A stretch of 64,000 bases of DNA from Gillisia sp. UBA3175 (GTDB lineage Bacteria > Bacteroidota > Bacteroidia > Flavobacteriales > Flavobacteriaceae), in contig DEXV01000003.1 of NCBI GenBank assembly GCA_002364325.1, positions 311,469 to 375,468 of the forward strand. The letters are read 5' to 3'. Shown piece by piece: positions 9,116 through 17,304 of this stretch. Position 1 is the stretch's first letter, and every line of letters starts with the position of its first letter. The translations under genes and the position numbers were made by a program. Below the pieces are notes generated by a model. It made no database searches, had not been told where the DNA came from, and saw only the letters and a list, made by a program, of their open reading frames with translations.

Positions 9116-9161
9116 CATTCTCCGCAAACGAAAACCCGCAACGAAAGTTGCGGGTTTTTTG
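9116..9161 (+). repeat. Duplicated tRNA-Ser 3' end plus terminator
   Basis: Bases 9116-9138 match the intact tRNA acceptor end and post-tRNA sequence at 8781-8803 in 22 of 23 positions. The same GAAA-loop terminator follows (stem 9134-9142 / 9147-9155). No other tRNA part is present. It is either a second attachment-site copy or the end of a tandem duplication. Confidence 0.8.
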
Positions 9162-9454
9162 TTTAAAAAAAATGCTTAGATATTACCACCTTAAGAAGGT
9201 GAGTAGGTATTGAATAAGTTGTAACTAAAAATTCTCTAGGCGAGGTTAAAATAGTTTTATAATAAAATTTAAAGTAAATAAACTTCCTTATTGTGCCAGT
9301 TGAGATATTCTATAGAAGGAAACCAAGCTAATTTTTTAGGTAATTAAATTTGAGTGCCCAATCGTAATCGATTCGTTTTCTTGGTAGTTTTTGATACTTG
9401 GTTACCTGAAAATTCTAGACTCTCATTTTGAGAATTAAAGTTTATTATACTATT

Positions 9455-9605
9455 ATTATGAATCATTTTCCAGTTAGTAATGAACGACTCTTGATTCGGG
9501 TCATACAATGTGCGTTAGCGATAAATACTCTTTTGCAATTTTTGGTGGCTGTAGCGAATTGCAAATGTCTACGGCTTTTAGCGTTGGCAATTTTCATTAC
9601 TATTT
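9455..9605. repeat. Structured 3' repeat directly downstream of the Dnd-linked operon
   Basis: 9162-9605 has no credible gene. On the minus strand the segment immediately after the last operon gene reads TTGCCAACGCTAAAAGCC, then TTTGCAATTCGCTACAG, AAAAATTGCAAAAG and TCGCTAACGCACATTG. Outer arms (CCAACGC / GCTAACGC) and inner arms (TTGCAATT / AATTGCAA) could fold into a long hairpin. The layout is like the other gene-flanking repeats of this region (21550-21755), as if the 3' end were a cassette boundary. Its sequence differs from them. Confidence 0.45.
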
Positions 9606-10580
9606 TTAAACAATGTTTTCGACAAATCCTAAACAACTATCTACTAATAAAGCAGACTCAAAATTCTTGAAAACTTCTTCATTCTGTATCAATGATAGAA
9701 CTCTTTTTCGTTCGAAGACAAGAATATCTGTTCCAAATTCGTGATGTTCAAAAAATGAATTGTTGTTACTATTAATTAAAGCATAAGGTATGAATATTGA
9801 ATGTTTTATATTTGAATGATAGACTTTTAAAAAATTATTGTAACGTCTTGTTTCGTTTAACTTACTTGTCCAATTCTTTCCGCAAGCGCATTGACCGAAA
9901 ATAGAAAAATAATTTCCAACATTATCAATAAATGGTATCCATCCAGCTATATCTAAACCCAAGTCTTGTGTACCTTTTTTTGATATAGTATTTAGATAAA
10001 ATTCGTCTGGCTCTAAATTCATTAATTTCGCAAGTTGCTGTATTTTGTCATAGGTATATCCTTTGAAATCTGTGTTTTTCCCAAATGAGGTAGTTATAGC
10101 AAATGGTGGTAAATAATTTTTTAAAGCTTCGAGTGATAACAGTTCAAATTCATTAGTTAAATTAGATTGAAAATCAGGGAATAGGTTTAAATTAGAAGAT
10201 AACAATAAAAAGATATACGTTTTTTGTTTTTGGTTTAATTCTGCTATTATTGTAATAGATTCTTTTGAGTATTCGAAAGGATAATCATAACCAAATAATT
10301 CTTGACGTTGGTTGAGAATTTCAAAAATACTTCGAACAAAAAATTCTTCATCGTCATTCTGCTGTGCTTGGTCAGAGACTTCTTTAGTTTGGTCTAAAAT
10401 ACCTTCATCGTTTAATCGGTCAAGCATATCTCCAACTGTGATAAGACTGCCAGAGTTAAAAAGAGAAACCAATTCAAAATAGTCAGCATACAAATACTTT
10501 TTGGAATCAAAAGGATATTTCTCTGATAATGTCAAGGTAAAATGACGAAAGAAATTATTAATTTTATCCTTCATAGTCAT
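9606..10580 (-). CDS. Unrecognised protein with a candidate nuclease motif, last gene of the Dnd-linked operon
   Basis: 324 residues, no signal peptide or membrane segment. I do not recognise a named family with certainty. The most conserved-looking stretch, about residues 205-240, contains GTQDLGLDIAGWIPF followed by FGQCACGKNW. The spacing of acidic G-x-D and a downstream G-Q-C-A-x-G-K on a hydrophobic strand recalls divergent PD-(D/E)xK or Mrr-like restriction folds, where Gln can replace the Glu. The gene overlaps the ParB-like gene by 17 nt, so translation is coupled. Inference: it is the cleavage or sensing partner of the modification genes. The nuclease assignment is tentative. Confidence 0.6.
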   Translation of the reverse strand: MTMKDKINNFFRHFTLTLSEKYPFDSKKYLYADYFELVSLFNSGSLITVGDMLDRLNDEGILDQTKEVSDQAQQNDDEEFFVRSIFEILNQRQELFGYDYPFEYSKESITIIAELNQKQKTYIFLLLSSNLNLFPDFQSNLTNEFELLSLEALKNYLPPFAITTSFGKNTDFKGYTYDKIQQLAKLMNLEPDEFYLNTISKKGTQDLGLDIAGWIPFIDNVGNYFSIFGQCACGKNWTSKLNETRRYNNFLKVYHSNIKHSIFIPYALINSNNNSFFEHHEFGTDILVFERKRVLSLIQNEEVFKNFESALLVDSCLGFVENIV

Positions 10581-11673
10581 TCATTTCTTTAGCAGTACTA
10601 CTTATTTTATTAGAAAGAAGTTTGATGTTTCTTAAATCTACTTCTAAATCAGGATATATCTCTTTAACTTTTAAAATCATCCTGTCAGCTTTTTCTAAAT
10701 AATTGTGAGCATTTGCAATAAAATCACGAAATACTACATCTTGAACTCCAGTTAATTCTTTTGCTCTTTCAAGAGAATATCCTTTTTCGTCAAAAGCAAC
10801 TAAAGCCTCGTGGTGGTCTAAAGCGAGAATTGTGTTTAAATCATTTAAATCTGAACTATTTCCGATCAAGCGAGTTTTATTCTGGTCATTTTTCTCATAT
10901 AACCATTTAGTCCATTTGGTCAGATTGTTTTGAGATAGATTTTCACTTGGCTTGTTCGCCTGAAAGTCAATGCCTATGAAACTGCGAATATTCGCTCTGC
11001 TTAAACTGTCAACAATATAGTTGAAATAAAATGTTGTATCGTCTAAATCTCTGATTTGAAAAAAACTTTCATCTTCAATAGCCTTATAAACTTCATAACC
11101 TACTAAAATTCTTCTAACATAGTCCATTCTACTTCCAATCATTTTGGCCACTTCTCGTGAAGTATGATGGATGTTCTTATCACTAAACATCGATTCTCGT
11201 AAATTATTCAAATAGCGTGCTTTTTCAAGTAATCGCCATTCTTTAATCCCTGTAATGTGCCTAAAACCAAGATACCTATGAATTTCTGCATCTGATGGAA
11301 AAACAAGACAAGGAATGTTTGTTGGTCTTTCTGTGGTTTCTTCGATAACCTTATTAACCTTGGCTTTTTGAACAGTTGCTAAATTTGGATTGTTAAGCAA
11401 CTTTACTGAAGATAGTCTTCTATTTCCTTCAATTACCTTGTAATTACCATCTTCTATTGGCGTAACGAGTAATTGCTCTCCAGGAAAATAACCATTTTCT
11501 CCAATAGCCAACATCAATTCTATTAATGAGGCATCAAGTAGCATAAACTCGATTAGTTTTTCCTGTGTTGGATTACTATCCCTTAAAGATTTCGGTAATC
11601 TTGGATTTTCATCGTCTAACTTGAGATAATCAACACTTATTTCTTTAAACTCGTAAGTTTTAATTTGTTCCAT
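10564..11673 (-). CDS. ParB/Sulfiredoxin-fold (ParB-like nuclease domain) protein in Dnd operon
   Basis: 369 residues. The ParB N-terminal domain signature EGNRRLSSVKLL is at about 82-93, preceded by DDENPRLPKS and PGEQLLV, as in ParB-fold proteins that bind CTP or DNA. A helical region around 150-190 (TSREVAKMIGSRMDYVRRIL) looks like the HTH that follows this fold. It lies 11 bp after the DndE-ATPase gene and overlaps the next gene. DndB, the usual regulator, is missing; this protein is not obviously DndB. A role in DNA recognition or nicking is inferred from the fold alone. Confidence 0.75.
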   Translation of the reverse strand: MEQIKTYEFKEISVDYLKLDDENPRLPKSLRDSNPTQEKLIEFMLLDASLIELMLAIGENGYFPGEQLLVTPIEDGNYKVIEGNRRLSSVKLLNNPNLATVQKAKVNKVIEETTERPTNIPCLVFPSDAEIHRYLGFRHITGIKEWRLLEKARYLNNLRESMFSDKNIHHTSREVAKMIGSRMDYVRRILVGYEVYKAIEDESFFQIRDLDDTTFYFNYIVDSLSRANIRSFIGIDFQANKPSENLSQNNLTKWTKWLYEKNDQNKTRLIGNSSDLNDLNTILALDHHEALVAFDEKGYSLERAKELTGVQDVVFRDFIANAHNYLEKADRMILKVKEIYPDLEVDLRNIKLLSNKISSTAKEMNDYEG

Positions 11674-11684
11674 CTCGATGAATT

Positions 11685-13265
11685 TTATTTGTTATTCTCC
11701 CAAAATTGTGCGATTTTAAAAAGCTTTGCTTTATCAAATTCTTTCATATTTGATATTGCTTGTCCTTTAGAAATCTTTTCTAAACTGCGTGCGCCTGTAA
11801 TTCCTTCCTTGTCGCTAAAGCCTAAAAACTTGTTTATCGCCTTTGAATTAGTCTTATCTTTTATATTCATAAGGTATGATATTTCACAATTACTTGAAAA
11901 GTCAAAACCGGGTTGATTAAATTCCGCAATGCCTTGTGAAAGTAAAACAGTTGAAACACCTTTTGAACGGAATTCTCGTAAAATCTTATCGAGTATTTCT
12001 TGATACTTTTTTTCTTTAAAAATAACGTGTGCTTCATCAATTAAGAGTACGTAACGCATTCCTCTATAACCGTCTTCGGTTGGAGTGCTTTCCATATTCG
12101 CAAACGTATTGTATATATAATTTATAATTAGGAATAGAGAAGTGAAACGAACAGAATTTGACAAATCTCCTGATAATGAAAGGTAAATATTCTGATTTAG
12201 AAATGATTTACCTTTTTTTTCTTCTTCAAAAATATTATAACTACTTAATTCGTAAATGATTTCTGTTAGCGTATCTCTTTTGTCGCCTACAATTTCCAAA
12301 AGTTTGTCGTTAATTTCAGGTAAGGTTGGATATTCTCCAGGCTTTTTGTCGTGAAAGCTTTCTAAAACTGCATCTCTCAAAGTACCACGTTGTTTTGGAC
12401 CAAGATTTGAATATTTACAAATTATATCTACAAACTTATCAATTCCCATTTGTCTGTCTGTTTCATTTATACTATCTATAAACGAAAGTGGATTGACAGG
12501 AAACGGAATGCTCGGAACATCTATAAAAGTTGCACGAGTTTTATCAAAAAATGGTTGATATTCTTTTAAGTCATCATCTTTTAAACCCTTGAAATCCAAA
12601 TAGATGTAATTAACGTGATGGTTGGATTCTTGACTTATTTGGTTAAGAAGTTCAAGTGCAAATTGTGTTTTTCCAGTACCTGATGCGCCTGCAATAGCGA
12701 TATGAGAATTATTGTAAACTTCTGTATTATTTAATTGTAAAAATATTGGCTCATTCGTGTCAATGTTAGAACCGACATTTAATTTGATAGGTTCTTTGAA
12801 ATATGTTTTTTCAATATTTTGATTATTGTTTCGTACTGCATCAAGATTAACTTCGACACTACTTAAAAACTCTATACCTTTATCTAAATGTCCAATTAAA
12901 AAGTCAAAGAATGTATAGTTTTTACTATTTGAGAATAGGTTGTCCATCAATTCTAAACCGTGGTCTATATGTAGTTTTACATATTTTGGGATATTTTCAT
13001 CTGTTTTGTAAATACCATAGTATTGGCAAATTCCAGCAATATAAAAATCACGATGTTTTGCGTCAAAAAGAATATGGTCTTTATATTCCTTACCTTTTGA
13101 ATCATAAAGATTAAAGTCGTTCGACGTAAATTTTTTACCATTTTGAATTGAGTAACCTAAAGCAATACGAGCGATTACATTTTCTTTTGTACCTGTTGGT
13201 AGTTTACTTGTTAGACTGCGAACAATTTCTTGGTTATCAGCTGAAGTCCTTATATTAATCTGCAT
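11685..13265 (-). CDS. dndE: DndE-type domain fused to a HerA/FtsK-like ATPase
   Basis: 526 residues. The first ~130 residues (IRTSADNQEIVRSLT..., then ENVIARIALGYSI) look like DndE, normally a stand-alone protein of about 110-130 residues that binds nicked DNA. After a linker comes a P-loop ATPase: Walker A GASGTGKT at 193-200, Walker B VLLIDEAH at 405-412, and a sensor-like region STVLLSQGIAEF. This fits HerA/FtsK-like translocases of defence systems. The start overlaps dndD by 11 nt. The fusion ties the nick-binding subunit to a motor; how that alters phosphorothioation or restriction is unknown. Confidence 0.78.
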   Translation of the reverse strand: MQINIRTSADNQEIVRSLTSKLPTGTKENVIARIALGYSIQNGKKFTSNDFNLYDSKGKEYKDHILFDAKHRDFYIAGICQYYGIYKTDENIPKYVKLHIDHGLELMDNLFSNSKNYTFFDFLIGHLDKGIEFLSSVEVNLDAVRNNNQNIEKTYFKEPIKLNVGSNIDTNEPIFLQLNNTEVYNNSHIAIAGASGTGKTQFALELLNQISQESNHHVNYIYLDFKGLKDDDLKEYQPFFDKTRATFIDVPSIPFPVNPLSFIDSINETDRQMGIDKFVDIICKYSNLGPKQRGTLRDAVLESFHDKKPGEYPTLPEINDKLLEIVGDKRDTLTEIIYELSSYNIFEEEKKGKSFLNQNIYLSLSGDLSNSVRFTSLFLIINYIYNTFANMESTPTEDGYRGMRYVLLIDEAHVIFKEKKYQEILDKILREFRSKGVSTVLLSQGIAEFNQPGFDFSSNCEISYLMNIKDKTNSKAINKFLGFSDKEGITGARSLEKISKGQAISNMKEFDKAKLFKIAQFWENNK

Positions 13266-15369
13266 TGATTTCGTCGTATTTGTTTAATAGGTTGTCTGGT
13301 GTGGCTTCAATAAATTCGGAAGCGTCTGTACTGTAGTTGTGAATCAAATATGCCTTACTCATTTTAGGCTTTAATAGATTAAATTCGGAAACAGTCAATT
13401 CTTTGTGAAGCAAAGGAAATAGTACTACTTGTTTTGAGACATTAGGATAAAATTCTTTGATTACATTTTGAGCGTGGTCTGCATCGAACTTTTGCATTGG
13501 AGAGTCAATAAATACTGGGAATTCGATGTCTGATTCATCAACAAGGGCTTTAAGTAGGGCAGAAGCGTACATTTGTCTTTCACCCATTGAAAGCGAACCT
13601 TTGTCAATTTTTTCTTTTCGAGCGTTATACAAACTAATATCTACGTCGTCGCCCGCTTGGTTAATATCTACAGTTACGTTTTTAATGAAATCTTTCTTGT
13701 GAAGTAAAATATTTAGTTCACGCAAAATGTTTTCTTCGAGTGATTTTTTCTTTTCTTCCTTGAATGATTTTATAAATATTTTAAGTTTATTGATAATCTC
13801 TTGTGCTTTAGCATCCTTATCAGAATACTTACGAGAGTTGTCAATTTTCTTCCTTAATTCCTCTTGTCTTTGTTTAAGGGTTTTTTTGTTGTTTTTGAAT
13901 GTTCCGATTTTCTCCTTAAGGTCACGGATTTCAAGTTCGATGGTTAACACTCTTGAATCTAATTTTTCCTTTTCTGCCCTTAAAACTGCGATATGCTCAT
14001 CTTCTGCATCTTTTTCTGCATCCCGTATTTTTCTGCGAATACCGTCAATCGCATTTTTAGTGCGTAAGTATTCGTCGTTTAAACTTGTGAACGTGCTTTT
14101 GAATGAATGCTTAAGTGTATTGACCAATGTATTGAATTCGTTGGTTTCGGTATCTGAAAAGTCGTGTAAGGGCTTAAAGTTGTTTGGTAATTCTGGCGTG
14201 TCGGAAAAGAAATGTTTTTTAACTAAAGCACTAATTTGTTTTTCGTAAAAATTGCGAATGTCCGTTGGAATAACTGTTGGGAAGTCGCGCTTTTTTTCTT
14301 CCAAGTCGTCCAAGATGTTTTTGGTTTTACTATCAACATCATCTTGAATGAATTTGGAATCACGAAAGTCTTTTTCATTGCCAAGCTGTGTGGAAACTTC
14401 CATAAGCGTTTCTCCAGCCAATCCGAAAGGAATTAAGTCGAATAATTCTTTTAGGTCATCTTGCAAACGACTCATTGTTTCATTTAAAACAATTTCTTCA
14501 TCCTTCAATTTGTTGAGCTGTTCCAAGGTCATTTTGTTGCCTTCGGTAATCAATTTTCTCTGAATATCGTTGGAAGCGTTCGCTTTCTCTATTTTTTCTT
14601 CGTCAAGTTGGCTAACTTCTTTTTCGATACTCTCAATTTCAATATCAGCATTATCAATGTCTGCAATTATTGAGTTTAACTCGGTCTTTTCTTGCGGTTT
14701 TGCTGATTTCTTACGATAATCATCTTGAATGTTTTCTAACTGCTCTTTTAAGTCTTCGTATTTTTTAATTCCTAAAACCTCTGTATAGGCTTTGCTTAAA
14801 AGCCTTCTTTGTTCAGGCGAATTTATTTCGGCAAGCGCAACAATTTTCTCGGCATCGAAAAAGAAAAATTTAGCAATTTCGATGGGTAAGATATAATCAC
14901 GTATAAAGATTTCTTCGCCCTGTTGACCGTCTGTAGTAAGGTCAAGTATCAATTCGTTTTCAAAACCATCAACTAAAACTTCGACCTTGTCGCTTGTACT
15001 TGTAACTGTATCGAACGAGCGTGTGATTTTAATTTCTTTGCAAGGTATTTCTTGAATTTTTACGTCGTTGAAGGTAACCGAAACTGAAAATTTAGTTTCT
15101 CCTTCTACATTTGCCAAACGATTCAAGCTGTTTCCAATATACTTGCCATAACCCCCTTTATCTGCAATTTCCTTTAAATATAATTCATCAACATTTTGCA
15201 TTTGTTTGCCATAAAGACACCAAACCAAGGACATAAGAAATGTGGTTTTACCAAAACCATTTTTACCACTAACAAGTGCAATATTTTTATCAATTTCAGG
15301 GGAAAGGTCAATTTTGTTTTTCCCTTTGTAGATTCTGAAATTATTGAGTTCAATTTCTTTTATAAACAT
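13255..15369 (-). CDS. dndD: DNA sulfur modification protein DndD (SMC/Rad50-like ATPase)
   Basis: 704 residues. Walker A SGKNGFGKTT at 34-43 in an N-terminal ABC half, a long central coiled coil (about 215-560, rich in E/K heptads), then the C-terminal half with signature GSLSMGERQMYA and Walker B FPVFIDSP. This is the Rad50/SMC layout of DndD, which supplies ATPase and nicking-related activity during phosphorothioate insertion. The start codon directly follows the dndC stop and the end overlaps dndE, so the three genes form one translational unit. The zinc-hook CxxC of true Rad50 is absent, as expected for DndD. Confidence 0.88.
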   Translation of the reverse strand: MFIKEIELNNFRIYKGKNKIDLSPEIDKNIALVSGKNGFGKTTFLMSLVWCLYGKQMQNVDELYLKEIADKGGYGKYIGNSLNRLANVEGETKFSVSVTFNDVKIQEIPCKEIKITRSFDTVTSTSDKVEVLVDGFENELILDLTTDGQQGEEIFIRDYILPIEIAKFFFFDAEKIVALAEINSPEQRRLLSKAYTEVLGIKKYEDLKEQLENIQDDYRKKSAKPQEKTELNSIIADIDNADIEIESIEKEVSQLDEEKIEKANASNDIQRKLITEGNKMTLEQLNKLKDEEIVLNETMSRLQDDLKELFDLIPFGLAGETLMEVSTQLGNEKDFRDSKFIQDDVDSKTKNILDDLEEKKRDFPTVIPTDIRNFYEKQISALVKKHFFSDTPELPNNFKPLHDFSDTETNEFNTLVNTLKHSFKSTFTSLNDEYLRTKNAIDGIRRKIRDAEKDAEDEHIAVLRAEKEKLDSRVLTIELEIRDLKEKIGTFKNNKKTLKQRQEELRKKIDNSRKYSDKDAKAQEIINKLKIFIKSFKEEKKKSLEENILRELNILLHKKDFIKNVTVDINQAGDDVDISLYNARKEKIDKGSLSMGERQMYASALLKALVDESDIEFPVFIDSPMQKFDADHAQNVIKEFYPNVSKQVVLFPLLHKELTVSEFNLLKPKMSKAYLIHNYSTDASEFIEATPDNLLNKYDEINAD

Positions 15370-16698
15370 CTATTCTGACTTCTTTAAGTATTCCTCAATC
15401 TTATTTTCGATGTCACTTTTAAGACCTCGCTTTTTGTTAAGTAAAGCTTTGTTTTTTTGAAGCATCAATAATTCTTGAATGAGTTCAAAATCTTCAGGAT
15501 TTTTTTCGCAAGATTTTTTGAGCAACTCCAACTCCTTTTCTTGCTTTTTGTTTTGTTCTTCCATATTGATATTTGTGTTATAGGCGGTATGGTAAATATT
15601 TGAAACTTTATGGTTGAATATCAAATCTCTATACCATATTGTTTGAATTGCAACTAATTCTTGGTTTGTAATTAGTTCAACGTGTGGTCTATCAACTTGA
15701 ATTTCTTTTTGTGCGGATAAAACTTTTCCTAAAATCGTCGCTCTGTATTTAGGTGTGTATGGACCCATTCCATTGATTGCATCCGTTCCATTTCTCCGCT
15801 GTGGCATCCTATTTTCTATAATATTACGTTCATCATATAAATGATTTCTGAACTCGAGTAAAGGCTGTAACCAAGTTAAACCGTTTTCAATTAAGGCGCT
15901 CATTGATTTATCCTTTTTTACGACTGTGCAAACCCAACAGCCGAATCGGCTTTGTCCGCAAGATTTATGTTCTTTGTCCGTTACGACAGTAGGACATTCG
16001 TAATCATCTGCGCTTGCATCAGAATATATTTGAAACAGCTCTGAATTGTTAGCTTTCCAAGGCGAAGGCATTGTATTTATCACATACCAAACTTCTTCTA
16101 ATGAAAGATTTCTGATAGGCGCATACATATAAGTATTTGCCTGTGTAGGATGTTTTGTTAACCTTTTGCCTTTTATGTCGTGCTTTTTCATAGACTTTGC
16201 ACGTTGCGCACTTTCGGATTTTCTCGTACCTATAAGAATTATGGCTTCGCCAAATTCGTCAACTTGCTCTAAAATAAATCTTGAAGTTGGTTTTATTTTC
16301 AATCTTTCTGTACACCAACGGAAAGCATTATTTGGAGCGGGATAACCACGACCTATAAGATTTACCCAAAATGAATCTTCTAATCTTGGTATAGTTTTAA
16401 TAACATTAATCGGAATTCCTTGGTCTCTGGCTGCAATTTCGATTTTGTCCAATACTCTGTAAACGTATTCGGTAATTACAGGGTTTTCGACCATCGTATC
16501 ATTACAAACTACGTATACATCACGCTTTACAATTCCAGTTAATTCTTTAATTTGTGATATAGCTTCCCAGACGAGTTGAAGCATTACTGTAGAATCTTTT
16601 CCTCCACTAAAACCAATAATCCATGGACGTTTAGTGTCGTCGGCATACATATATTGGTCAATTATTTCGTCTACTAAATGTTGTATAAATTTTGCCAT
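15370..16698 (-). CDS. dndC: DNA phosphorothioation-dependent PAPS-reductase-like protein DndC
   Basis: 442 residues. The ATP-pyrophosphatase P-loop SGGKDST is at 31-37, and FRWCTERLKIKP places a cysteine at 129 as in PAPS reductases. Cysteines at 235, 247, 254 and 257 (SCGQSRFGCWVC) can ligate the 4Fe-4S cluster known in DndC. The protein activates the DNA backbone and transfers sulfur supplied by a cysteine desulfurase. No dndA is nearby; in other bacteria a housekeeping IscS can fill in. It is the first gene of a five-gene minus-strand operon (16698 to 9606). The last ~70 residues are lysine-rich and coiled. Confidence 0.9.
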   Translation of the reverse strand: MAKFIQHLVDEIIDQYMYADDTKRPWIIGFSGGKDSTVMLQLVWEAISQIKELTGIVKRDVYVVCNDTMVENPVITEYVYRVLDKIEIAARDQGIPINVIKTIPRLEDSFWVNLIGRGYPAPNNAFRWCTERLKIKPTSRFILEQVDEFGEAIILIGTRKSESAQRAKSMKKHDIKGKRLTKHPTQANTYMYAPIRNLSLEEVWYVINTMPSPWKANNSELFQIYSDASADDYECPTVVTDKEHKSCGQSRFGCWVCTVVKKDKSMSALIENGLTWLQPLLEFRNHLYDERNIIENRMPQRRNGTDAINGMGPYTPKYRATILGKVLSAQKEIQVDRPHVELITNQELVAIQTIWYRDLIFNHKVSNIYHTAYNTNINMEEQNKKQEKELELLKKSCEKNPEDFELIQELLMLQKNKALLNKKRGLKSDIENKIEEYLKKSE

Positions 16699-17304
16699 AA
16701 TTAGGGTTAAAAGTACTGAAATTATTCGGGTTGAGCCTTGAAAAAAATAGCTCTTTTATTTTTTCAGTGTCGGCTGATGCGTATGGAAATAAATAAATGT
16801 GATGTTTATTCGGTGGCGTTTTTCAATTTGGATTTTTAATGATTGTTCGATTTTTTTTTTCAGCTTGTGGCTAACTAGTTACGTCATTACATAATCATAC
16901 ATTCATCCAAAACGTGTTCGGGATAAAAATCATAGATCACATAAATAATAAAAGGTTGAATTCTATAAGGGTAGGGCACCAAGAATTTTCAATCTCAAAC
17001 TTAGCTTATTTCTTTTAAGAAATTAAGGGTTTTCTTTCTTAAATTGGGAGAATTATTAACAATTGTCAACAAACAACTGGTTATAGTGGATACGTATCAA
17101 AGTTTTGTATATTTAAGATTTATGAAAAGATATAAGTCTGGCGCGAATTTGCGTTTTCAACCTCTCTAACTCTTATAGGTACAGTAACTAAAATACTACT
17201 AGTATGGTTTTAATCTAGTAGGCATTGCTAGTTCGTACTTAAATATCTCTTTTCACTGGAATATCCGTACTTTGCTGGTAATTGATGCTGGTTACTGATT
17301 TTAA
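16699..17304. other. 606-bp gene-free stretch upstream of dndC with a cassette-type repeat
   Basis: No credible ORF. The dndC promoter should lie next to 16698, but I see no clear -7/-33 pair. 17250-17275 carries TTTTCACTGGAATATCCG, then TACTTTGC, the first of three related copies (others at 18394 and 19389; 20/26 and 21/26 identical). It sits just downstream of the minus-strand nuclease gene at 17305. Confidence 0.6.

Noticed and set aside
8580..9141. Two long minus-strand open frames (153 and 103 codons) over the tRNA-Ser locus
   Set aside because: They only translate the tRNA, hairpin units and terminators and share repeated peptide words created by the DNA repeats; not genes.
9428..9670. 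80-codon plus-strand frame downstream of the Dnd operon
   Set aside because: It spans the structured repeat and overlaps the end of the real minus-strand gene; no recognisable protein features.
13727..14248. 173-codon plus-strand frame opposite dndD
   Set aside because: It lies wholly antisense to the DndD coiled-coil region, is low-complexity Ser/Leu/Phe-rich and has no start context; a shadow frame.
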